NCBI RefSeq assembly: GCF_017875465.1
Contig: NZ_JAGGMQ010000001.1
Coordinates: 4,712,001 to 4,776,000 of the forward strand
DNA length: 64,000 bases
Direction of reading: 5' to 3'
From: Winslowiella toletana
GTDB lineage: Bacteria; Pseudomonadota; Gammaproteobacteria; Enterobacterales; Enterobacteriaceae
Shown: positions 41,814 to 50,020 of the stretch, in pieces
Numbering within the stretch: the stretch's first letter is position 1
Layout: each line of letters opens with the position of its first letter
The notes under the pieces: generated by a model
What the model saw: the letters and a program-made list of their open reading frames with translations, nothing else
Database searches by the model: none
Told to the model about the DNA's origin: nothing
Made by a program: the position numbers and the translations under genes

Positions 41814-42359
41814 ATGAGTATTTATGATACAGAACTGGTGACGCTGGATGGTGAGAAAACCACGCTGCAACAGTGGCAAGGCAAAGTGCTGTTAGTGGTT
41901 AACGTGGCGTCAAAATGTGGTTTAACCGCGCAATATGAGCAGCTCGAGCAGTTGCAGAAAGAACACCATCCGCAGGGCTTCGATGTACTGGGCTTTCCGT
42001 GCAATGCATTCCTTGAGCAGGAGCCGGGCACTAACGAAGAGATTAAAACCTTTTGCAGCACCACTTATGGTGTGACTTTCCCGATGTTCAGTAAAATCGA
42101 GGTTAATGGTGATCATCGTCATCCGCTGTATGCGCAACTGACAGCCGCACAGCCGCAGGCGCTTGCTCCGGAAGGCAGTGGCTTCCTTGAGCGTATGACC
42201 AGCAAAGGCCGCGCGCCAAAAGCCAGCGGCGATATCCTGTGGAATTTTGAAAAGTTCCTGATTGGACGTAACGGTGAAGTGCTGCAACGTTTCTCGCCAG
42301 ATATGACGCCGGATGATCCGATTATCGTTAACAGCATTAAGCAGGCGCTGGCCGGATAA
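41814..42359 (+). CDS. btuE: Glutathione/thioredoxin peroxidase BtuE
   Basis: 181-residue glutathione-peroxidase family enzyme that reduces hydroperoxides, mainly with thioredoxin in E. coli. The peroxidatic Cys35 is in VNVASKCGLT, the tetrad Gln69 in LEQEPGTNEEI, the tetrad Trp/Asn in ILWNFEKFL, and a likely resolving Cys81 in KTFCSTTYG. Odd point: the family signature FPCNQF reads FPCNAF here, so the conserved Gln is Ala65. The gene lies between the two halves of the B12 transporter but is not needed for B12 transport. Confidence 0.94.
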   Translation: MSIYDTELVTLDGEKTTLQQWQGKVLLVVNVASKCGLTAQYEQLEQLQKEHHPQGFDVLGFPCNAFLEQEPGTNEEIKTFCSTTYGVTFPMFSKIEVNGDHRHPLYAQLTAAQPQALAPEGSGFLERMTSKGRAPKASGDILWNFEKFLIGRNGEVLQRFSPDMTPDDPIIVNSIKQALAG

Positions 42360-43112
42360 ATGCTGCTGGAGATTGATGGCGCTGCGGTGGCCGGACGTCT
42401 GGCGCCCTTTAGCGCTCAGGTCACCCGCGGACAGCTTATCCATCTGCTCGGCCCCAACGGGGCCGGTAAAAGCTCGCTGCTGGCCCGGTTATCGGGTTTG
42501 CTGGCGGGCAGCGGACGGATTCAGTTTCTCGCCAGACCGCTGGAGAGCTGGAGTGGCCAGCAGCTGGCGCGTCATCGCGGCTGGCTGCACCAGCAACAGC
42601 TGCCGCCCGGTCTGATGGCGGTATTCCACTATCTGCAACAGCATCTGCAATATGCCGACCAGCCTTATGACAGGGCATTAGCGCATATTCTGGCTGAGCT
42701 GCACCTGGAGGATAAACTGGCGCGACCGCTTAATCAGCTTTCCGGTGGCGAGTGGCAGCGGGTGCGGCTGGCGGCGGTGCTGTTACAGATTACACCGCAG
42801 GCCAATTCCCACGGCAAACTGCTGCTGCTGGATGAACCGATGGCCGGGCTGGATGTGGCGCAGCAGGCGGCGCTGGATCGTCTGCTGCTGGCTCAGTGTC
42901 AGGCGGGCGTAACGGTAATAATGAGCGGGCATGATCTCAACCACAGTCTGCGTCATGCGCAACAGGTCTGGTTAATGAAGGCGGGCGCGGTGATCGCTCA
43001 GGGCGATACGCAACAGGTGATGCAGCCTGAGCAGCTTGAACAACTCTATCAGGTGCCATTCCGTAAACTCACGGTTGAAGGGCAGCAAATTCTTACCACG
43101 CTGGTGGATTAG
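42360..43112 (+). CDS. btuD: Vitamin B12 ABC transporter ATPase BtuD
   Basis: 250-residue cytosolic ATPase of BtuCDF. Walker A is [16 protein letters not shown] near residue 35, the signature is NQLSGGEWQRVRLAAVLL, Walker B is KLLLLDEPMAGLD, and the switch His is in VTVIMSGHDLNHSL. The ATG directly follows the btuE stop with no gap, indicating coupling. Length matches E. coli BtuD (249). Confidence 0.96.
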   Translation: MLLEIDGAAVAGRLAPFSAQVTRGQLIHLLGPNGAGKSSLLARLSGLLAGSGRIQFLARPLESWSGQQLARHRGWLHQQQLPPGLMAVFHYLQQHLQYADQPYDRALAHILAELHLEDKLARPLNQLSGGEWQRVRLAAVLLQITPQANSHGKLLLLDEPMAGLDVAQQAALDRLLLAQCQAGVTVIMSGHDLNHSLRHAQQVWLMKAGAVIAQGDTQQVMQPEQLEQLYQVPFRKLTVEGQQILTTLVD

Positions 43113-43204
43113 CGTGGGAGCCGTTCTTGCCGTCCGTGTCGATGGTTTCTACTCGTTGTATAGTATAAAGTTATTTTTATCTTATTTTTCCGGGAACTGC
43201 TGTT

Positions 43205-43663
43205 ATGCGCATCTGGCTTATTATTGTCGTGCTTATTCTGGCTGGTTGCAGCAGTCATGCTCCGCCGCCAAATGGACGACTGTCAGATTCGATTACGGTT
43301 ATCGCCCAGCTAAATGAACAACTGGGCCAGTGGCGCGGCACGCCTTATCGTTATGGCGGCATGAGCCGTGGTGGTGTTGACTGCTCTGGTTTTGTCTATC
43401 TTACCTTCCGCGACCGCTTTGATTTGCAACTACCGCGCACCACTGAAGCCCAGACGGATGTTGGCACCCGCATCGACAAAGATGACCTGTTGCCTGGCGA
43501 TTTAGTATTTTTCAAAACCGGCAGCGGGGAAAATGGCCTGCATGTTGGCATTTATGATACTGACAATCAGTTTATTCATGCCTCAACCAGCAGGGGAGTG
43601 ATACGATCTTCGCTGGATAATGTTTATTGGCGAAAAGTATTCTGGCAGGCGCGCAGGATTTAA
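43205..43663 (+). CDS. nlpC: NlpC/P60 family lipoprotein endopeptidase
   Basis: 152-residue lipoprotein with lipobox LILAGCSSH (Cys near 15). The catalytic triad is visible as Cys in GGVDCSGFVYLTF, His in NGLHVGIYD and a polar residue in QFIHAST. NlpC/P60 enzymes cleave gamma-D-Glu/diaminopimelate bonds in peptidoglycan stem peptides. It follows btuD as in E. coli. Confidence 0.94.
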   Translation: MRIWLIIVVLILAGCSSHAPPPNGRLSDSITVIAQLNEQLGQWRGTPYRYGGMSRGGVDCSGFVYLTFRDRFDLQLPRTTEAQTDVGTRIDKDDLLPGDLVFFKTGSGENGLHVGIYDTDNQFIHASTSRGVIRSSLDNVYWRKVFWQARRI

Positions 43664-44045
43664 AATGATTGAAACTATTTAATAGTCTGCGAATAGTTTC
43701 AGATAAATGCGCATTTAATCAGCGACAGAAAAAGGAGATAATCATCCCAGGTTTTTCGGCGCTGTGAATGATACTATTTCAATTAGACGATTTTTTTATA
43801 TTCCCTTAACTCAGATTTTCCCGCTTCGTCACTCACTACGATAGAAGAAAACCTTTCCGACGCGTACCTGCTATCTGTGGATAAGCACAATTTGTGACTT
43901 TCAATCGTTAATTTTATTTACGTTTTGCCCGGGACTTTTCTGTCTGTGCAAAGGAGGATGCAGCTGAAGGCCCATTAGCGCTATTGATTGTCATAATTTG
44001 TTGTTATAGGATGCGCAAACTGCCACTTAATAATGGCTTAACAAA
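43664..44045. other. Intergenic region nlpC-ydiV with inverted repeat
   Basis: About 380 AT-rich bases without a credible gene. It starts with a perfect 10-bp inverted repeat, TGAAACTATT (43670-43679) and AATAGTTTCA (43692-43701), spacer 12, followed some 65 bases on by a third CTATTTCA. This could be an operator or a terminator of nlpC; there is no U-tract. The right half is the ydiV promoter/leader. Confidence 0.5.
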
Positions 44046-44786
44046 ATGAAAATCCATTTAGCTGCTGACTATGATATTAGTGCAGCATTTTATCCTATTT
44101 ACACCCTGACGGGTCAGTTGACTGCCGTGGAACTTATCTCGTGGTTCTCGCATGAAACGGCTAATGTGGCGATCCCGGTTGAGATGCTGATTGCGCAGCT
44201 TACCTTTGAGCAACGCATCGCACTGCTGCAAAGCCAAATTAGTTTAGTAGAAAAACATTATGATTTCTTTAGTCATCATGATCTGCATGTCGCTATTAAT
44301 ATTGACGAAATGATCGCCCAGGCGATTTTAGATAGCGAGTTCCTTTTACACAAAATGGGGTTGTTGGATTGTCTCGAACTGGAAATTAATGAAAGCTTCG
44401 CGAATTTATCGGAAGGCAGAGATAATCCTTTGCTGACGGCGTTAAGCGATCAGTTTTATCTTAGTCTGCAAAATTTTGGTGCGGGTAAAGCCACACCAAA
44501 AGCGGTTTATGACAACCTTTTTTACCGGGTGAAATTAGATAAGACTTTTATTCAGCACAATATCAGGCGTCTCTCTTTTGCACCTTTTATAAATGCTGTG
44601 TTGAATAATATTGCTCCGCACTGTCAGCAGATCATTGTTCAGGGCGTTGATGATGCAAATGGGCTGGAAGAGATCAGCAAGTACCCTTTTTCCGGCATCC
44701 AGAGTGCATTGTTTCCGGCAGTAGATGAAGCATCGCTGGGCGCATTAATTCGGCCACCAAAAGAGCTTTCGGATTTCTACGGTTAG
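44046..44786 (+). CDS. ydiV: Degenerate EAL protein YdiV/RflP, anti-FlhDC factor
   Basis: 246-residue stand-alone EAL-fold protein in the E. coli ydiV position between nlpC and selO. The EAL motif is degraded to VELI (Glu29 kept), LEINES (112-117) keeps a metal-type Glu, but the catalytic DDFG is QNFG (142-145) and the later Glu and Gln motifs are lost (VQGVDD, GIQS). It is therefore not expected to break down cyclic-di-GMP. E. coli and Salmonella YdiV instead bind FlhD, block flagellar gene activation and deliver FlhDC to ClpXP. Low-GC codons, as in its relatives. Confidence 0.8.
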   Translation: MKIHLAADYDISAAFYPIYTLTGQLTAVELISWFSHETANVAIPVEMLIAQLTFEQRIALLQSQISLVEKHYDFFSHHDLHVAINIDEMIAQAILDSEFLLHKMGLLDCLELEINESFANLSEGRDNPLLTALSDQFYLSLQNFGAGKATPKAVYDNLFYRVKLDKTFIQHNIRRLSFAPFINAVLNNIAPHCQQIIVQGVDDANGLEEISKYPFSGIQSALFPAVDEASLGALIRPPKELSDFYG

Positions 44787-44916
44787 AAAAGCCGGTTCAC
44801 CCCCTGTCTATTGAAGCAGGCAGGGGGTAAACTGAAAAAATTGGGCCAGTGAAAGCATCATTTCCTGTCTGATTTTTATCAGAAATTGCCTCGATTTTTG
44901 CTTTTAAGGAGGCTGC

Positions 44917-46356
44917 ATGCAGTTCAATAATAGCTGGTTTAATGAGCTACCCGGCTTCTATAGCGCACTTAACCCCACCCCATTAAAAAATCCGCGTCTG
45001 CTGTATTACAGCCACTCTGTTGCGCAACTGCTGGGCCTCGATGACAGCTGGTTTAGCGCGGATAAAGCCACCCTGTGGAGCGGTGAAACCCTGCTGCCAG
45101 GGATGCAGCCGCTGGCGCAGGTCTACAGCGGCCATCAGTTTGGCGTCTGGGCCGGACAGCTGGGCGACGGGCGCGGTATTCTGCTCGGCGAACAGCAGCT
45201 TGCCGATGGTCGTAAATTTGACTGGCATCTGAAGGGAGCCGGACTGACGCCTTATTCGCGGATGGGCGATGGTCGCGCAGTTCTGCGCTCCACGCTGCGC
45301 GAATTTCTTGCCTCCGAGGCGATGCATCATCTCGGCGTACCGACCTCACGCGCGTTAACCGTGGTGACCAGCGATGAACCGGTATACCGCGAAACCACCG
45401 AGCGCGGCGCGATGCTGCTGCGCGTGGCGGAAAGCCATGTGCGGTTTGGCCATTTTGAACACTTCTTCTATAACGGCCAGCAGGAAAAACTGCAACAGCT
45501 GGCTGACTATGTGATTGCCCATCACTGGCCCGCGCTGGTCGGCGCTGCTGATGTATATCTGCAGTGGTTTACCGACGTGGTAAAACGCACCGCGCGGCTG
45601 ATTGCCCACTGGCAAAGCATTGGTTTTGCCCATGGCGTAATGAATACCGACAATATGTCGATTCTCGGTATTACGCTGGACTATGGTCCTTATGGCTTCC
45701 TTGACGACTATCAGCCGGACTTTATCTGCAATCATTCCGATCATCAGGGACGCTACGCCTTTGATAATCAGCCGGTGGTGGGGCTGTGGAATCTTAACCG
45801 TCTGGCGCACGCGCTTTCCGGGTTGATGAGCAGCGAACAGCTGAAACAAGCGCTGGCGGAATATGAACCCGAGCTGATGCGCAGCTGGGGCAGCAAGATG
45901 CGCGCTAAACTGGGGCTGCTTACCGAGGATAAAGGCGATAACGATATTCTGACCGGTTTGTTATCCCTGATGACCAACGAGGGCAGTGACTATACGCGCA
46001 CCTTCCGCCTGTTAAGTGCGACGCAACAGGATGAGAGCCGTTCACCACTGCGCGATGAATTTATTGACCGTGACGCCTTTGACCGCTGGTACAACGACTA
46101 TCGCCAGCGGCTGCAGCGCGATCAAAGCAGTGATGAGGTGCGACAGCGGCTGATGAAGTCGGTTAACCCGGCGATTATCCTGCGTAACTACCTGGCCCAG
46201 CAGGCGATTGAACGGGCGGAACAGGATGATATCAGCGTGCTGACGCGGCTGCACCAGGCGCTGGCCCGTCCGTTTGACGATGCGCCTGAGTTTGCCGATC
46301 TGGCGCAACGCCCGCCAGACTGGGGGAAAAAAGTTGAGGTCAGCTGCTCCAGTTAA
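44917..46356 (+). CDS. selO: Protein adenylyltransferase SelO
   Basis: 479-residue pseudokinase-fold enzyme that AMPylates Ser, Thr or Tyr on proteins involved in redox homeostasis. Visible: [24 protein letters not shown] (ATP-loop), [24 protein letters not shown], the catalytic-loop equivalent [15 protein letters not shown] and [14 protein letters not shown] (metal site). It ends VSCSS with the conserved C-terminal Cys that is selenocysteine in some eukaryotes. It ends head-on against hmuV, the two stop codons sharing four bases. AAGGAGG lies before the ATG. Confidence 0.96.
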   Translation: MQFNNSWFNELPGFYSALNPTPLKNPRLLYYSHSVAQLLGLDDSWFSADKATLWSGETLLPGMQPLAQVYSGHQFGVWAGQLGDGRGILLGEQQLADGRKFDWHLKGAGLTPYSRMGDGRAVLRSTLREFLASEAMHHLGVPTSRALTVVTSDEPVYRETTERGAMLLRVAESHVRFGHFEHFFYNGQQEKLQQLADYVIAHHWPALVGAADVYLQWFTDVVKRTARLIAHWQSIGFAHGVMNTDNMSILGITLDYGPYGFLDDYQPDFICNHSDHQGRYAFDNQPVVGLWNLNRLAHALSGLMSSEQLKQALAEYEPELMRSWGSKMRAKLGLLTEDKGDNDILTGLLSLMTNEGSDYTRTFRLLSATQQDESRSPLRDEFIDRDAFDRWYNDYRQRLQRDQSSDEVRQRLMKSVNPAIILRNYLAQQAIERAEQDDISVLTRLHQALARPFDDAPEFADLAQRPPDWGKKVEVSCSS

Positions 46357-47132
46357 CGGCGCAGCGCAATCTGCGGTACGGCCTCACTGGCATGGGGAAG
46401 TACCTGCAGATCGGCCCGATACCAGCGCGTCAGTGTCGCTTCGGTCATCACTTCCGCCGGCGTTCCGCTGGCCACCAGACTGCCCTGATGCAGTAGCAAC
46501 ATCCGATCCGACCACAGCGCCGCCAGATTAAGATCGTGCAGCACGCAGCATACTGTCAGTTTGCTCTGACGCGTCAGCTGGTGCAGTAAACGTAAAGCAT
46601 GTTGCTGATGATAAAGATCCAGCGCCGAGGTTGGTTCATCAAGAAACAGCCAGCCCTGGGGGCCGTCCTGTTGCCATAACTGCGCCAGCGCGCGCGCTAA
46701 CTGCACCCGCTGCTGTTCACCACCTGACAGCTGACGATAATCACGTTTTGCCAGTGCTTCACAGCCGGTTAACGCCATCACTTCTCTGACCACCGGCATC
46801 ACCGGTTGTTGCGGCCAGGGCGCGCGGCCCATGGCAATCACATCCTGCACGGGTAGCGGAAATACCAGCGTACTCTGCTGGCGCATCACCGCGCGCTGGC
46901 GCGACAGCTGCTGTTGCGACCAGTCAGTCAGCGCGAGGCCATGCAGCTGGCAATAACCCGCCGAAGGGGGCAGGTAGCCGGTTAGCAGGCGCAGCAACGT
47001 CGATTTACCGGCGCCGTTTGGACCGATCAGCGACACCATCTCCCCGGCGTGCATCTGCAGTGAAACCGACTCAATCAACCGGCGGCCACCCACAATGTAA
47101 CTCAGGCCATACGCCTGTAACAGATTATCCAC
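46353..47132 (-). CDS. hmuV: Haemin ABC transporter ATPase HmuV
   Basis: 259-residue ATPase of the haem importer. Walker A is [16 protein letters not shown], the signature is [19 protein letters not shown], Walker B is [17 protein letters not shown], and the switch His is in [13 protein letters not shown]. The start is GTG and overlaps the end of hmuU by eight bases. Last gene of hmuRSTUV. Confidence 0.93.
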   Translation of the reverse strand: MDNLLQAYGLSYIVGGRRLIESVSLQMHAGEMVSLIGPNGAGKSTLLRLLTGYLPPSAGYCQLHGLALTDWSQQQLSRQRAVMRQQSTLVFPLPVQDVIAMGRAPWPQQPVMPVVREVMALTGCEALAKRDYRQLSGGEQQRVQLARALAQLWQQDGPQGWLFLDEPTSALDLYHQQHALRLLHQLTRQSKLTVCCVLHDLNLAALWSDRMLLLHQGSLVASGTPAEVMTEATLTRWYRADLQVLPHASEAVPQIALRR

Positions 47133-48126
47133 GATTGCCTGCCTGACGGCGCAAGATTAACCAGAGAAACCACGGACCACCGAGCAGACTGGTCAGCAGA
47201 CCCACCGGCATTTCAGCCGGCGCCACCAGCGTGCGCGCCAGCGTATCGGCAATCAGTAACAGAATCGCGCCCGCCAGCAGCGAACCGGGCAGCATCCAGC
47301 GGTGATCGGCGCCGAGGCAGATACGCATCAGATGCGGCACCACCAGGCCAATAAAACCAATCACGCCACTGATCGCCACCGCCGCCGCGACCAGCAGGGC
47401 GCTGAGGATCATCAGATGGCGCTGGGTGCGCTGCACATCGACACCCAGGTAGTGCGCTTCCTCTTCGCCAAACTGCAACAGATTAAGACGCGATGCGCGC
47501 CACTGGATCAGTAGTGCCGCCGGGATAATCAGTGAGGCGCAGGCCAGCACTGTTGACCACTGCGCCTGACCGAGACTGCCCATGCCCCAGAGCGACAACT
47601 GACGTAACTGCTGATCGTTACTGATCCACGAGAACACGCCCACCGCTGCACCACACAGGGCATTGATCGCGATCCCCACCAGCAGCAGACGTGACAATCC
47701 GGTCTGTCCGAGGCGGCTGAGGGTGAAGATCACCAGCGTAATCGCCAGACTGCCGATAAACGCCGCCAGCATCGGCACATACAGCGCCAGCATTGCCGGT
47801 AACGCCAGCGGCAGCACCACCGAAACAGCCACCGCCAGCGCCGCGCCGCTGCTGATCCCCAGCAGGCCAGGATCGGCCAGTGGATTGCGAAACAGCCCCT
47901 GCATCACCGCCCCTGACAGCGCCAGCGCGGCGCCGACCAGCATTGCCAGCAATACTCGCGGCAGACGGATATTCCACCAAATCTGCCACAGCATACTGTC
48001 ATGCGGTGCGCGCCAGACCATCGGCAATGACAGGCGCATGGCACCCAGGTTAGCGGCCAGTACCGCCAGCAGCAGCAGGCTAATCAGCATCACCGCCAGC
48101 CAGCGCAGGGGAAAACGAACGATCAT
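47125..48126 (-). CDS. hmuU: Haemin ABC transporter permease HmuU
   Basis: 333-residue FecCD-family permease with about ten helices: [61 protein letters not shown] (coupling helix region) and [26 protein letters not shown]. It imports haem from HmuT. Its ATG overlaps the hmuT stop (ATGA). Confidence 0.93.
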   Translation of the reverse strand: MIVRFPLRWLAVMLISLLLLAVLAANLGAMRLSLPMVWRAPHDSMLWQIWWNIRLPRVLLAMLVGAALALSGAVMQGLFRNPLADPGLLGISSGAALAVAVSVVLPLALPAMLALYVPMLAAFIGSLAITLVIFTLSRLGQTGLSRLLLVGIAINALCGAAVGVFSWISNDQQLRQLSLWGMGSLGQAQWSTVLACASLIIPAALLIQWRASRLNLLQFGEEEAHYLGVDVQRTQRHLMILSALLVAAAVAISGVIGFIGLVVPHLMRICLGADHRWMLPGSLLAGAILLLIADTLARTLVAPAEMPVGLLTSLLGGPWFLWLILRRQAGNRG

Positions 48127-48941
48127 CTGGCTACCGCTTCCGCTGCCTTACGCAATTTAACAATCGCACCCGGCGTATCAAGACCAAAACCGAGCAGCGC
48201 CATATCATCCACCACCAGCAACTGCTTATTTTTACCGGCTGGCGTCATCGCCAGACCTGGCAGTTTCCACAGATTCTCCTCACTGCCGATCTTATCCATC
48301 CCGGAGACGCTGACCACTACCAGATCGGGGGCACTGGCAATCACCCCTTCCTGTGACAGCGGCTGATAACGCTGGATATTGCCCATCGCATTCTGCACCC
48401 CGGCGGCGCTAAAGGCTGCATCGGCGGCGGTATTACGTCCGGCCGCCATCGCAGTCATACCGCTATGGGCCAGAATAAACAGCGCTTTTACCGGCAACGG
48501 TTGTGCAGGCAGCGCTGACAGTTGTTTATCAATGCGCTGTTGCAGATTCTTACCGGCGTCCTGACGCTGTAGCGCCGTGGCGATAGTGGCAATTTTACTG
48601 TCGATAGCCTTCAGATCGGTGGCGCCGGTGATCGTCACCACTTTGACGCCAGCTTGCTCTACCTGTTGCAGAACCAGCGAGGGCTTCGCCAGCTCGCTGG
48701 CCAGCACCAGCGTGGGTTTCAGCGCCAGAATACCTTCGGTATTCAGCTGACGCATATAACCGACATCGGGCAGTTTAGTGACCTGCGCCGGATGCAGGCT
48801 GGTGCTGTCGCGACCTACCAGATCCTGCTGCGCATCGAGAGCATAAATAATCTGTGTAACGTCACCGCCAATCGATACCACGCGTCCGGCGGCCAGTGCG
48901 GAAAGTGGCAGGGCGATCAGCGCTATCAGCCAGCGTTTCAT
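48123..48941 (-). CDS. hmuT: Haemin periplasmic binding protein HmuT
   Basis: 272-residue class III binding protein with signal peptide MKRWLIALIALPLSALA. The mature start GRVVSIGGDVTQIIYALDAQQDLVGRDSTS and PDVGYMRQLNTEGILALKPTLVLASE are typical of HmuT/HemT, with the haem-ligand Tyr in the VGYMRQL segment. The ATG at 48941 is chosen because it overlaps the hmuS stop (ATGA), follows AGGAG and starts the signal peptide; an upstream reading would add 15 basic residues. Confidence 0.93.
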   Translation of the reverse strand: MKRWLIALIALPLSALAAGRVVSIGGDVTQIIYALDAQQDLVGRDSTSLHPAQVTKLPDVGYMRQLNTEGILALKPTLVLASELAKPSLVLQQVEQAGVKVVTITGATDLKAIDSKIATIATALQRQDAGKNLQQRIDKQLSALPAQPLPVKALFILAHSGMTAMAAGRNTAADAAFSAAGVQNAMGNIQRYQPLSQEGVIASAPDLVVVSVSGMDKIGSEENLWKLPGLAMTPAGKNKQLLVVDDMALLGFGLDTPGAIVKLRKAAEAVAR

Positions 48942-49969
48942 GCGCTTACTCCTTCGCCGCTTAACGCCGCCAGCTGCTGGCGCCACTGCATCTGCTCCGG
49001 CTGGCCTTCAGTACGCTGACCATACAGTTGCGCAATTTGCGTGCCGTCGGCGGCAAACAGTTCGAGGCTGGTGACCATGCCGTCGGCGGTTGGCTTGCGG
49101 GTGATCCAGCTTTCAGCGATAGCATCTTCAGTCAGGTGCAGGGTAAAGTGCGGATTAAAGATATTCAGCCAGTTGTCCATTGGCACAAGCTTTTCAACCG
49201 TGCCGGTAAAGATCTGCACGCAGCCGCGGTTGCCGACAAAAATCATAATCTCATTGCCGTCGCTTTTCGCGGCCTCCAGCAGCTGGCGCAGGGCGTGATT
49301 GCCGACGCGGATCGCCAGATCCTCAGGCACTGCATGAAATGCCTGCTGACGACTGATATTGTGTCGTTTCAGCAGACGGAAGAACTGATGAACATCGGTC
49401 ATCGCCCGCCATTCGTTTTCAATCAATGCGGCATCCGGCGCAGCGCTTTGCGTCACGGCGACAAGCGGCGTCACGCTCAGTGCGCCAGCAGCGGGCTGCG
49501 CAAAACGGGCAATCAGCGCATCCCATGCGGCAAAATCAGTCTGCTCAGTGGTGTACACTTTCAGTACCGCATCACCGTGCGCATCAAAGAACTGCAGGCT
49601 CTGGCGCTCGCCGCGTGGACTTTGCTCTTTCAGCGCAAAGGCGCTGTGCCAGCTATTGACGAACAGACGCAGATCCAGCGCGCGCGGGTTCAGCACCAAT
49701 CCGGCATGATCACCGATATTCAGATTGGTATAGTGGCCGATATGTTCATGCACGGCGTACTCGTTACGGGTGATGGATTTGGTTTCCCCCACGGCTTCCA
49801 GCGCCTGCAAAATCTCGCGCATTTCATTACGTAACTGCTGCGCATCATAACCGACGCGGGCATGAGTCAGTTCTGCTTCGCTAATTGCCATGTCGCGCGC
49901 CAGATCGCGGGCATATTTCTTCGGTTGCGCCGCCTTCAGATCCTGATATTGCTGATAAAGTGTAGTCAT
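48938..49969 (-). CDS. hmuS: Haem-degrading/trafficking protein HmuS
   Basis: 343-residue cytosolic protein of the HemS/ChuS/HmuS family, which binds imported haem and in some members opens the ring to release iron. Two repeated HemS domains are visible (LRNEMREILQALEAVGETKSITRNEYAVHEHIG in the first half; FVGNRGCVQIFTGTVEKLVPMDNWLNIFNPHFTLHLTE in the second). AGGAAG precedes the ATG. It is separated from hmuR by 51 bases carrying a hairpin. Confidence 0.93.
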   Translation of the reverse strand: MTTLYQQYQDLKAAQPKKYARDLARDMAISEAELTHARVGYDAQQLRNEMREILQALEAVGETKSITRNEYAVHEHIGHYTNLNIGDHAGLVLNPRALDLRLFVNSWHSAFALKEQSPRGERQSLQFFDAHGDAVLKVYTTEQTDFAAWDALIARFAQPAAGALSVTPLVAVTQSAAPDAALIENEWRAMTDVHQFFRLLKRHNISRQQAFHAVPEDLAIRVGNHALRQLLEAAKSDGNEIMIFVGNRGCVQIFTGTVEKLVPMDNWLNIFNPHFTLHLTEDAIAESWITRKPTADGMVTSLELFAADGTQIAQLYGQRTEGQPEQMQWRQQLAALSGEGVSA

Positions 49970-49989
49970 AAGTTGCTTCCTGTTTTAAA

Positions 49990-50016
49990 TGCCCCTGCGG
50001 CTGCTGGCAGGGGGCA
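49990..50016 (-). terminator. Hairpin between hmuR and hmuS, possible attenuator
   Basis: TGCCCCTGC pairs with GCAGGGGGCA (one extra G), loop about 8 bases. It lies just after the hmuR stop on the minus strand, with only a weak T-rich tail. Such an element could keep the receptor more abundant than the downstream transporter. Confidence 0.45.
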
Positions 50017-50020
50017 ATCA

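Noticed and set aside
42003..42022. Loss of the catalytic Gln of BtuE
   Set aside because: Counting from the peroxidatic Cys by analogy with GPx4 (Sec46/Gln81) places the tetrad Gln at residue 69 in LEQEPG, which is present. The changed residue 65 is a conserved signature position, not the catalytic one.
44800..44827. Terminator after ydiV (CCCCCTG ... CAGGGGG)
   Set aside because: The loop is 14 bases and no U-tract follows; not enough for a call.
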